Assembly: GCA_040394735.1 (NCBI GenBank)
Contig: JBEBRR010000033.1
Span: forward strand, 1 to 43,072
Reading direction: 5' to 3'
DNA: 43,072 nt
Origin: Leadbetterella byssophila_A
Lineage (GTDB): Bacteria > Bacteroidota > Bacteroidia > Cytophagales > Spirosomataceae
How positions within the stretch are numbered: position 1 is the first letter of the stretch; every line of letters begins with the position of its first letter. The notes beneath the pieces were generated by a model, which did not search any database, was not told the origin of the DNA, and worked only from the letters and a program-made list of their open reading frames with translations. Positions 15,365 through 21,974 of the stretch are shown one piece after another. The position numbers and the translations under genes are program-made.

Positions 15365-15963
15365 AGTTTTGTTATTTGGATTTTAAAATAGTCTGCCAAA
15401 CTCCTGATCTCGTCGTACCCGCCCCTTTTCAATCCCTCACTAATACTGGCCTGGCTTTTCCTGCCCATCAGTTGAGCCAGCTTTCTTTGGGTCATATCAG
15501 GATATTTCAGTTTATGGCGCACAATTTCCGTGGTAACGGGTTTCCAGCTGGCCATGATGAAATCAGCCATAGAAAACATCAGGTTCAGCGTTTCGTCTAA
15601 TTCCGGAAAATCTGACTTTATCCGGAGAGTATTCTTTTTCAGTTGGTCGAAGCACTCTCCTGAATAAATAAAGGCCGAGCCGTTGGATTCCAGCACACGG
15701 GAAGCCCTGTAGGTTACAGCGCCCAGCCCTAAAGCCATACGTACATCCAGCGGACTGGTTTCCTTTATAGCCGATTTGATATAAAATACGGCATCCAGTG
15801 CCCGGCCGGCCTCCACAATAAGCTGAAAACTGTCTCCCCGGTATATTTCCCAGTCACAGGTTTCCCGGCCGAAATCTGCCAGTACTTCCTTTAACGTTGC
15901 CAGCCACTTTTCACTCCGGATACTTCTGGAATTAACGATATCACCGGTTATAACTACCTCCAT
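15361..15963 (-). CDS. SatD-family regulator with C-terminal HTH
   Basis: A 200-aa cytosolic protein. The N-terminal SatD domain (1-115) has VITGDIVNSR (D8), YRGDSFQLIV (D44), VRMALGLGAV and NGSAFIYSGECFDQL. These recall the metal aspartates, GD-x-F strand, RIGI-x-TG segment and GxAVN helix of class III nucleotidyl cyclases. Residues about 156-196 form a helix-turn-helix (MTQRKLAQLMGRKSQASISEGL). I chose the ATG at 15963 because it begins the conserved core and because a consensus -7 box at 15982-15989 would place the transcript start after the ATG at 15981. The HTH and the 28-bp site array upstream suggest autoregulation. It overlaps the DUF3307 gene by 4 bp. Confidence 0.8.
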   Translation of the reverse strand: MEVVITGDIVNSRSIRSEKWLATLKEVLADFGRETCDWEIYRGDSFQLIVEAGRALDAVFYIKSAIKETSPLDVRMALGLGAVTYRASRVLESNGSAFIYSGECFDQLKKNTLRIKSDFPELDETLNLMFSMADFIMASWKPVTTEIVRHKLKYPDMTQRKLAQLMGRKSQASISEGLKRGGYDEIRSLADYFKIQITKL

Positions 15964-15981
15964 TTCACTACTAATTTCCAT

Positions 15982-16013
15982 CAAATCTATATCAAAAGAA
16001 TGTAAAAGTCAAA
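15982..16013 (-). promoter_or_regulatory. satD promoter
   Basis: On the minus strand TAGATTTG (15989-15982) is an exact TAnnTTTG match and TTTG (16013-16010) lies exactly 20 bp upstream. Transcription would start near 15977, leaving about 13 nt before the ATG at 15963. A lone TATCA half-site of the neighbouring array (16016-16020) abuts the -33 element. Confidence 0.7.
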
Positions 16014-16142
16014 AATATCATGAGAAAAAGCGATATTTAATATTATCACTATTTTAAACGATATTTATAATTATCGTATAAATAAACGATATTAAAAAAT
16101 ATCACTTATAAAGACGATAAGAAAAGAATAATTATGGCTAAT
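16003..16142. promoter_or_regulatory. array of palindromic sites with exact 28-bp period upstream of satD
   Basis: CGATA begins at 16031, 16059, 16087 and 16115, each exactly 28 bp apart. In the first three units TATC(A/G) follows with the same 8-bp gap (16044-16048, 16072-16076, 16100-16104). The unit before (16003-16030) keeps only the right half, TATCA at 16016, and the last (16115-16142) only the left half. So there are three full 18-bp dyads spaced by 10 bp plus a half-site at each end, in very AT-rich DNA between divergent satD and the aldehyde dehydrogenase gene. This is an operator array, best explained by cooperative binding of a dimeric HTH protein, most simply SatD. Confidence 0.75.
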
Positions 16143-16176
16143 ATTTTCCTGCGCCCGCAGGCCGTTATTTTTTGTT

Positions 16177-16184
16177 TATATTTG
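16177..16184 (+). promoter_or_regulatory. -7 promoter box of the aldehyde dehydrogenase gene
   Basis: TATATTTG matches TAnnTTTG exactly and would start transcription near 16190. That gives a leader of about 55 nt containing a GC-rich hairpin. No clear -33 element is present. It lies 35 bp from the last unit of the satD array. Confidence 0.5.
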
Positions 16185-16209
16185 TGAAATAGCAATAATT
16201 CATCGCACC

Positions 16210-16228
16210 GCCCGGGAATAACCCGGGC
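16210..16228 (+). promoter_or_regulatory. perfect GC-only hairpin in the aldehyde dehydrogenase leader
   Basis: GCCCGGG (16210-16216) and CCCGGGC (16222-16228) form a perfect 7-bp stem around the loop AATAA. A CTTTTT run follows 8 nt later and the ATG is 17 nt away. The DNA around it is very AT rich, so the stem stands out. It could be an attenuator-like or translation-controlling structure. Confidence 0.5.
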
Positions 16229-16245
16229 TCAGAACTTTTTAATAC

Positions 16246-17754
16246 ATGAAAGATTTCTTACAGGAGCTTCGTCTACAGGAAAACAATTACGGCTTCTCCA
16301 CCGGCCTGCAAAACAGAAGCGGCAAAGGAGCCCTTCTGCATTCTTATAACCCTACTGACCAGCAGCTGATCGCTACCACAACGCTCTGCACCACAGATGA
16401 CTACCGGGAAGCAGTAGCAACCGCTCAGGAAGCCTTTAAAGTATGGCGCAAAGTACCTGCGCCCAAAAGAGGGGAAATTGTCCGCCAGATGGGGGATGCC
16501 TTCCGCAGGCACAAAAGCGCGCTGGGCAAGCTGGTATCTCTTGAAATGGGTAAAAGTCTTCAGGAAGGATTGGGCGAGGTGCAGGAGATCATCGACATTT
16601 GTGATTTTGCTGTTGGCTTATCACGCCAGCTCTATGGCCTGGCCATGCACTCTGAAAGGCCGGAACACCGGATGTATGAGCAGTGGCATCCCTTAGGCGT
16701 AACCGGCATCATTTCAGCATTTAACTTTCCCGTAGCCGTATGGTCATGGAACAGTATGCTGGCCTGGGTATGCGGCAATACCTGTATCTGGAAACCCTCC
16801 GAGAAAACACCTTTATCAGCCATAGCCTGCCAGAATATCATCAGTGAAGTACTACAAAGCAACAACCTGCCCGAAGGAATCTCCTGCCTGACCATCGGTC
16901 ACCGGGAAATTGGCGAGGCTATGGCAGCCGATGAAAATATTGCACTGCTTTCAGCCACAGGAAGCACACGGATGGGGCGGGCAGTAGCCCAAAAAGTTTC
17001 TGCCCGCCTGGGAAGATACCTGCTGGAACTGGGGGGAAACAATGCCATTATCGTAACTGAGAATGCTGATCTGAATCTTTCCGTACCGGCCATTGTCTTC
17101 GGTGCAGTAGGCACTGCCGGCCAAAGGTGTACCACCACCCGCCGCTTACTGGTTCATGAATCACGTAAAGAAGAACTTACCGCCAGGCTGATCCAAGCCT
17201 ACGAGCAACTGAAAACAGGTGACCCGCTGGACCCGGCAAACCATGTCGGCCCGCTGATTGACCATGATGCCGTGGAAAGTTTTGAAAAAGCCATCAAAGC
17301 TGCAGAAGAGCAGGGTGGAAAACTCCTTACCGGCGGAAAAGCATTAGGCGGGAACTTTGTTCAGCCTGCCATCATAGAAGTGCCGGAACAAATTCCGGTC
17401 ATGAAACAGGAAACCTTTGCTCCCATTCTCTACGTATTATCGTATCCAACCCTGGATGAAGCCATAGCCTTACAAAATGAAGTACCTCAGGGGCTTTCTT
17501 CCGCTATCTTCACTCAAAACCTGAAAGAGTCTGAAGCCTTCCTGTCTGCCTGGGGTTCCGACTGCGGAATAGCCAACGTCAATATCGGCACTTCCGGAGC
17601 AGAGATAGGCGGAGCATTCGGCGGGGAGAAAGAAACCGGCGGTGGAAGAGAAAGCGGTTCAGATGCCTGGAAAGCGTATATGCGTCGGCAAACCAACACC
17701 ATTAATTACGGTAATACCTTGCCCCTGGCACAGGGAATCCGGTTCGATTTCTGA
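16246..17754 (+). CDS. aldehyde dehydrogenase, ALDH7 type (L-aminoadipate-semialdehyde dehydrogenase-like)
   Basis: A 502-aa NAD-dependent aldehyde dehydrogenase. The substrate-binding and NAD-binding regions are complete: SAFNFPVAVWSWN (about 158-170), KPSEKTPL, TGSTRMGR, the general base E261 in LELGGN and the catalytic cysteine C295 in GTAGQRCTTTRR. The GTAGQRCTTTRR and AEIGGAFGGEKETGGGRESGSDAWK segments are characteristic of ALDH7 (antiquitin), which oxidises aminoadipate semialdehyde in lysine breakdown. Related aldehydes are possible substrates. It is divergent from satD and has its own leader hairpin. The neighbour dapA belongs to lysine synthesis but is on the other strand. Confidence 0.9.
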   Translation: MKDFLQELRLQENNYGFSTGLQNRSGKGALLHSYNPTDQQLIATTTLCTTDDYREAVATAQEAFKVWRKVPAPKRGEIVRQMGDAFRRHKSALGKLVSLEMGKSLQEGLGEVQEIIDICDFAVGLSRQLYGLAMHSERPEHRMYEQWHPLGVTGIISAFNFPVAVWSWNSMLAWVCGNTCIWKPSEKTPLSAIACQNIISEVLQSNNLPEGISCLTIGHREIGEAMAADENIALLSATGSTRMGRAVAQKVSARLGRYLLELGGNNAIIVTENADLNLSVPAIVFGAVGTAGQRCTTTRRLLVHESRKEELTARLIQAYEQLKTGDPLDPANHVGPLIDHDAVESFEKAIKAAEEQGGKLLTGGKALGGNFVQPAIIEVPEQIPVMKQETFAPILYVLSYPTLDEAIALQNEVPQGLSSAIFTQNLKESEAFLSAWGSDCGIANVNIGTSGAEIGGAFGGEKETGGGRESGSDAWKAYMRRQTNTINYGNTLPLAQGIRFDF

Positions 17755-17756
17755 AA

Positions 17757-17930
17757 TTACCCGTTGCAATTGATCAGTCCCTTAGCTGCCAGGTAAGGGA
17801 TGATCAGCCATAACAGTCCTTTTCCCAGAAAGAAGAAAAAGCCCACCCAGCCCAGCTTCTTAAAGTATTTCACCACCTTCTCTTTGCGGCTTAAAGTCTG
17901 TCCGGCACCACCTGTATTATTATTTTCCAT
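17757..17930 (-). CDS. small membrane protein, 57 aa
   Basis: A 57-aa reading frame begins at the ATG at 17930 and ends with TAA at 17757, 2 bp from the aldehyde dehydrogenase stop. The N-terminus is polar (MENNNTGGAGQTLSRKEK), then VVKYFKKLG leads into a hydrophobic helix (about 27-50). The SRKEK-x-V-x-KYFKKLG pattern with one membrane span looks like small Bacteroidetes proteins I have seen annotated as hypothetical. It starts 3 nt after the PAP2 gene, so it is the last gene of the ispF-dapA-PAP2 operon. Function unknown. Confidence 0.7.
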   Translation of the reverse strand: MENNNTGGAGQTLSRKEKVVKYFKKLGWVGFFFFLGKGLLWLIIPYLAAKGLINCNG

Positions 17931-17933
17931 ATC

Positions 17934-18560
17934 TTATTCTCCGTTTTGGCGCTTCAGTCTGTTTTTCCTGGATTCATTGCGTATCCACTGGTTCAGTTTC
18001 CGGGAAGCAAAGGCCGTCCCTATCCCGATGGCCGTGCCGGCAAAAACATCACTGGGATAATGCGCCCCCAGATGCAGACGGGAATACCCCACCGTACAGG
18101 CATACAGGGCAGACGGCAGGATCACATACCATTTGGGATAGGAAAGTGACAGGCTGGTGGCTGTGGAAAAAGCAAGGGCAGTACTTCCGGAAGGAAATGA
18201 GCTCCCTGAAAACTCCCTGTAGTTCTGAATATGAGGATGCGTAAGGTAAGGCCGGTCTTTGTTTACAGCCTTTTTCAGCGCAAAGCCCACCCCGTACGTA
18301 GCCACCGTACTCAAAGCAATATTATATCCCTCCCGCTTCAGGGCGGCATTATCTCCGATATACCCTGCCGCCAGCATGGCGGCAGGAAAACCTATGGCCA
18401 GGTAGTCCGATGAATTGCTCAGGAAATTCAATGGCTTATCCATCTCAACGTTCCGGCCCAGGTTAATATCCTCCAGTTTTTTCAGATCCCAGCTCTTTTC
18501 CTGGGTAAAACCCGGAAAGCTCCCCAGGATCAATAAAAGAATGACGATTCTTCCTGTCAT
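17934..18560 (-). CDS. PAP2-superfamily phosphatase with altered active-site motif
   Basis: A 208-aa protein with a signal peptide or N-terminal anchor (1-19) and several hydrophobic segments. The acid-phosphatase motifs are KKAVNKDRP (K96-x6-R103-P104) and SRLHLGAHYPSD (S160, R161, H167, D171). The middle motif reads PSGS (123-126) instead of PSGH. The missing histidine normally protonates the leaving group, while H167, the nucleophile, is kept. It may be a slow or specialised lipid-phosphate phosphatase. It overlaps dapA by 4 bp and is 3 nt from the small membrane protein gene. Confidence 0.85.
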   Translation of the reverse strand: MTGRIVILLLILGSFPGFTQEKSWDLKKLEDINLGRNVEMDKPLNFLSNSSDYLAIGFPAAMLAAGYIGDNAALKREGYNIALSTVATYGVGFALKKAVNKDRPYLTHPHIQNYREFSGSSFPSGSTALAFSTATSLSLSYPKWYVILPSALYACTVGYSRLHLGAHYPSDVFAGTAIGIGTAFASRKLNQWIRNESRKNRLKRQNGE

Positions 18561-19438
18561 AAAAAGCCTTCTTTACGCATCGAGTTCTCCATCTTCTCGT
18601 ACAGTCCGTCAGAAGCTTTCGCCAAAGGCAAACGCACTCTTCCGTCATAGATGCCTTTGATATCCAGAACACATTTGATGCCTACCGGATTCGACTCCAC
18701 ATACAGCAGGGTATCAAAATCCAGGAATTTTCCCTGGAGCTTTTTCGCATTCTCAAAATCTCCGGCCAGGGCCGATTGTACGAGAGCATAAAACTCTTTG
18801 GGAAAACCGTTACCGATCACCGAGATCACCCCCTTATACCCCAGGCTGGCCTGAGCCGTGAAAAGATTGTCATCTCCGGATAGCAGCAGAAAATCTTCCG
18901 GAAGCGATCTTGACAGGTCTATCGCCACTTCAATGCTGCTGGAAGCATCCTTCAAACCTATGATATTCGGATGCCTGGCCAGTTCTGCAATCGTCTCCAC
19001 ACTCATGGAGATTACCGTTCTTCCCGGCACATTGTACAGGATCACCGGCACGGGACTGGCATCGGCAATGGCCTTAAAGTGAAGATATATTCCGCGCTGC
19101 GAAGGCTTGTTGTAATAAGGGCATACCGATAATATGGCGGCCACCCCGCTCAGGTCCGTCCGGGCAATCGTGTCCAGCACCCCCTGCGTATTATTTCCTC
19201 CTATACCAAAGACTATCGGCCGCTTACCGCCATTGTATTGCTTTACGTATTCCAGGATCTCCGCACTTTCCTCCTTTCTCAATGTAGCCGACTCGCCGGT
19301 AGTTCCGTTCACCACGTAATAATCAATACCCTCCTTATTCAGATAATCCAGGTGTTTTCTCAATGCCGGAAAATCGACCTGGTTATCTTCAGTAAAAGGA
19401 GTTGTTAAGGCTGTTCCCAGACCATATAGTTCTTTCAT
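18557..19438 (-). CDS. dapA: 4-hydroxy-tetrahydrodipicolinate synthase
   Basis: DapA condenses pyruvate with aspartate semialdehyde, the first committed step of lysine and meso-diaminopimelate synthesis; 293 aa, the usual length. NGTTGESATL (about 44-53) supplies the T-T pair, YNVPGRT (about 132-138) the tyrosine and arginine, and GLKDAS (about 160-165) the Schiff-base lysine. GDD and FISVIGN-like segments follow. The ATG at 19438 starts the conserved MKELYGLGTAL; the longer in-frame start at 19534 would overlap ispF. It lies 52 nt after ispF and overlaps the PAP2 gene by 4 bp. Confidence 0.96.
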   Translation of the reverse strand: MKELYGLGTALTTPFTEDNQVDFPALRKHLDYLNKEGIDYYVVNGTTGESATLRKEESAEILEYVKQYNGGKRPIVFGIGGNNTQGVLDTIARTDLSGVAAILSVCPYYNKPSQRGIYLHFKAIADASPVPVILYNVPGRTVISMSVETIAELARHPNIIGLKDASSSIEVAIDLSRSLPEDFLLLSGDDNLFTAQASLGYKGVISVIGNGFPKEFYALVQSALAGDFENAKKLQGKFLDFDTLLYVESNPVGIKCVLDIKGIYDGRVRLPLAKASDGLYEKMENSMRKEGFL

Positions 19439-19490
19439 TTCAATAAATGTTTTTTGCAAATTTAGAATCTTTCCATTTTCAGCCGTTATA

Positions 19491-19976
19491 CTATGCCTCT
19501 TTTTTATATAAAATACAAACTGCATGTGCTTCAAGACCTTCCTTCCTCCCTACAAAACCCATGGTCTCCGAAGTAGTGGCCTTAATGGAAACAGCATCTT
19601 CCTCTATTCCCAGACAGCCGGAAATTACCTTTTTCATTTCGGGAATATACCTGCCGATTTTCGGCTCTTCAAGGATCAGGCTGGAGTCAATATTACCTAC
19701 GGCATATCCCTTGCTTCCGATCATTTCATTTACCTTAGCCAGGAAATACCTGCTGTCCATTCCCTTCCATTGCGGGTCTGTATTTTTAAAATGCTGACCG
19801 ATATCCCCCAATGATAATGCCCCCAGCATGGCATCGCAGATAGCATGTAAAAGCACATCTGCATCTGAATGCCCCATTGACCCTGCAGTATGCGGAATCT
19901 TTATCCCTCCCAAACTTAACTCATACCCCTCACCAAGCTGATGAACATCATAACCATGCCCTATTCTGAATTGCAT
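19491..19976 (-). CDS. ispF: 2-C-methyl-D-erythritol 2,4-cyclodiphosphate synthase
   Basis: IspF makes the cyclic diphosphate intermediate of the non-mevalonate isoprenoid pathway; 161 aa. The zinc site is visible in GHGYDVHQL (D9, H11) and the later SDADVLLHAICDAMLGALSLGDIG (H44). SMGHSDAD and the C-terminal TTSETMGFVGRKEGLEAHA complete the family signature. It heads the minus-strand operon with dapA and shares a mirror-symmetric promoter region with the divergent M16 peptidase gene. Confidence 0.97.
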   Translation of the reverse strand: MQFRIGHGYDVHQLGEGYELSLGGIKIPHTAGSMGHSDADVLLHAICDAMLGALSLGDIGQHFKNTDPQWKGMDSRYFLAKVNEMIGSKGYAVGNIDSSLILEEPKIGRYIPEMKKVISGCLGIEEDAVSIKATTSETMGFVGRKEGLEAHAVCILYKKEA

Positions 19977-19994
19977 ATTTTAATATATTAAAAT

Positions 19995-20016
19995 CCCAAA
20001 TTTACGTAATTTTGGG
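19995..20016. promoter_or_regulatory. mirror-symmetric divergent promoter of ispF and the M16 peptidase gene
   Basis: Two exact TAnnTTTG boxes lie back to back: TAAATTTG on minus (20004-19997) and TAATTTTG on plus (20007-20014), two bases apart. The whole stretch is nearly a perfect palindrome, CCCAAA at one end and TTTTGGG at the other around TTACGTAA. Predicted leaders are short, about 13-20 nt on each side. One RNA polymerase or regulator bound here would block the other direction. Confidence 0.6.
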
Positions 20017-20031
20017 CTTCAAAACCATGTT

Positions 20032-21276
20032 ATGATCGATTTCAATTACTTTGAGCTGAACAATGGCTTCAAAGTGTATGTACACGAAGACCCGAAAAGC
20101 CTTACCGCTGCTTTTAATCTCTGCTATAATGTGGGATCAAGAGATGAACATCCCGAAAAAACAGGTTTTGCACACCTGTTTGAGCACCTGATGTTCGGTG
20201 GCTCACGCCATATACCTTCTTTTGACGAACCCCTGCAGAAGGTCGGCGGCAGTAACAATGCTTTTACCTCTCCTGACATTACCAATTACTATATTACTCT
20301 GCCTTATCAGAACCTCGAAACCGCGTTCTGGCTCGAATCTGACCGCATGCTCGGCCTCTCATTTGACCCCAAGGTGTTGGAAGTTCAGAAAAACGTAGTG
20401 ATAGAAGAGTTTAAACAACGCTACCTGAATCAGCCTTACGGCGACCTGTGGCTGAAGTTCCGTCCCCTGATCTACAAAAGGCACCCCTACCGCTGGCCAA
20501 CCATCGGTAAAGAAATCAGTCACATTGAAAACGCATCTATGGACGATGTTAAAGATTTCTTCTACCGGTACTATCTGCCCGGTAATGCTGTGCTGGTGGT
20601 AGCAGGTCCGGTCTCCGTATCTGAAGTAGAGCGCCTTTCCCGCAAATGGTTCGGTGATATCCCCGCGGGCAGCGTAAGCCCGAAAAATCTTCCGGCAGAG
20701 CCCGTCCAGACGGCGCCGCGCCAATTGGTGCACCAGGCAGAAGTACCCTTAAAAACGATCTATAAAGCGTACCATACCCCTAAAAAGCACGAACGCGGGC
20801 AATACGCTCTGGATCTTTTCGGAGATATTTTCGGAAAAGGCCAAACCTCTACCCTTTATCAGAAACTGGTAAAAGAGAATTCTTTATTTACAGGTATATC
20901 CGGCCACAATATGTCTTACCTTGACAGCGGACTGTTCCTGATCAATGGTTCTCTGGCTCCGGGAGTGTCATTTGAAGAAGCCGACCAGGCCATTGAACAA
21001 TGCCTGGAAGAATCTTTGAAAACAGATAGCTGGCAGCAAAAGCTGAACAAAGTCAAGACCCAGGCAATATCTCTCGACAAATTCGGGGAAACCGAAATAC
21101 TGAGCCGGGCCATGAAGATAGCATTTGCAGCCAATGCAGGGGATGTCAATTTATGCAATACGACCATCCCGACACTCGAATCCGTAACGGAAACCGAGCT
21201 CCTGACAGAAGCTGCCGCCCGGCTGACCCGCAAAAACTGCAGTACCCTGTATTATGATCTGCTGACTAAGGAGTAG
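20032..21276 (+). CDS. M16-family zinc metallopeptidase
   Basis: A 414-aa insulinase-type peptidase. The inverted zinc motif HLFEH lies at H48, E51 and H52, and the third ligand is in NVVIEE near 125. YRWPTIG and the second, inactive half domain (about 220-400) with GHNMSYLDSGLF follow, so this is the two-domain single-chain form. No signal peptide is seen, so it is probably cytosolic and degrades peptides or processes a precursor. The ATG is at 20032, with a divergent promoter shared with ispF. Its 3' end overlaps the convergent SDR gene by 11 bp. Confidence 0.92.
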   Translation: MIDFNYFELNNGFKVYVHEDPKSLTAAFNLCYNVGSRDEHPEKTGFAHLFEHLMFGGSRHIPSFDEPLQKVGGSNNAFTSPDITNYYITLPYQNLETAFWLESDRMLGLSFDPKVLEVQKNVVIEEFKQRYLNQPYGDLWLKFRPLIYKRHPYRWPTIGKEISHIENASMDDVKDFFYRYYLPGNAVLVVAGPVSVSEVERLSRKWFGDIPAGSVSPKNLPAEPVQTAPRQLVHQAEVPLKTIYKAYHTPKKHERGQYALDLFGDIFGKGQTSTLYQKLVKENSLFTGISGHNMSYLDSGLFLINGSLAPGVSFEEADQAIEQCLEESLKTDSWQQKLNKVKTQAISLDKFGETEILSRAMKIAFAANAGDVNLCNTTIPTLESVTETELLTEAAARLTRKNCSTLYYDLLTKE

Positions 21277-21967
21277 TCACCGAAACAGGGATGATTTTTC
21301 CATTAAAGAAGCGGGAAGCATTCAGCGCGAAATCAGCCACATAGGCGCCCATTTCAAAAGCCATTACCGGGCTTTGGTACCCCGGGAATGCCTCTTCCAG
21401 CATTTCCGTCTGCACAGACCCCAAAGCAAGGCAATTGACCTTTACCCGGTATTCAGCCAGTTCTACCGCCATGGACTCTGTCAAAACATGCAAAGCCGCC
21501 TTGCTGCTGGAATATGCCGACAGTCCCGGGAATTTCACACTCCCCTGGTAACCGCCCATGCTGCCGATATTAACAATATGTCCGCCCCGGATCATAAAAG
21601 GTACCAATGCCCGGGAAAGCATAAAATGGCTGATCACATTGGCATGCAGCATCTGTGAGAAATCCTCGGCCGTGGTTTTCATAAAAGCACAGTTTACCAG
21701 CTGACCTGCGTTATTCACCAGCACATCTACGGTTCCTAATGACCGGAGAATGAAATCTTCCAGCATGGCCATATCATCATTGATCAGGTCAAAGCTGACC
21801 GGTACCAACTGGCATTCCGGGTTTAATCCACGCGCTATTTCCAGTAAACGCCTCAGCTTTTCAGCATTACGCGATACGGCCACTACCTTATGCTCTGTCT
21901 TACGGATGAATTCCAGGACAATTTCAAATCCCAGGCCGCTGCTGGCCCCTGTTACCACTATATTCAT
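21266..21967 (-). CDS. short-chain dehydrogenase/reductase, possible pterin reductase
   Basis: A 233-aa classical SDR. The NAD(P)-binding TGASSGLG is at 7-14, NNAG near 85-88, the catalytic serine in NIGSMGG (about 136) and YSSSKAALH (Y and K near 152-156). An R-rich AVSRNAEKLRR after the second strand suggests NADP. It starts 7 nt after the aromatic amino acid hydroxylase gene, so the two are likely one operon. Dihydropteridine and sepiapterin reductases belong to this superfamily, so regeneration or synthesis of the hydroxylase's pterin cofactor is a reasonable guess, not shown by sequence alone. Confidence 0.88.
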   Translation of the reverse strand: MNIVVTGASSGLGFEIVLEFIRKTEHKVVAVSRNAEKLRRLLEIARGLNPECQLVPVSFDLINDDMAMLEDFILRSLGTVDVLVNNAGQLVNCAFMKTTAEDFSQMLHANVISHFMLSRALVPFMIRGGHIVNIGSMGGYQGSVKFPGLSAYSSSKAALHVLTESMAVELAEYRVKVNCLALGSVQTEMLEEAFPGYQSPVMAFEMGAYVADFALNASRFFNGKIIPVSVTTP

Positions 21968-21974
21968 TTTACAC

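Noticed and set aside
16003..16142. CRISPR-like repeat array
   Set aside because: The period is regular, but conserved positions are only two 5-bp half-sites per unit, and there are no unique spacers between identical repeats or cas genes. An operator array fits better.
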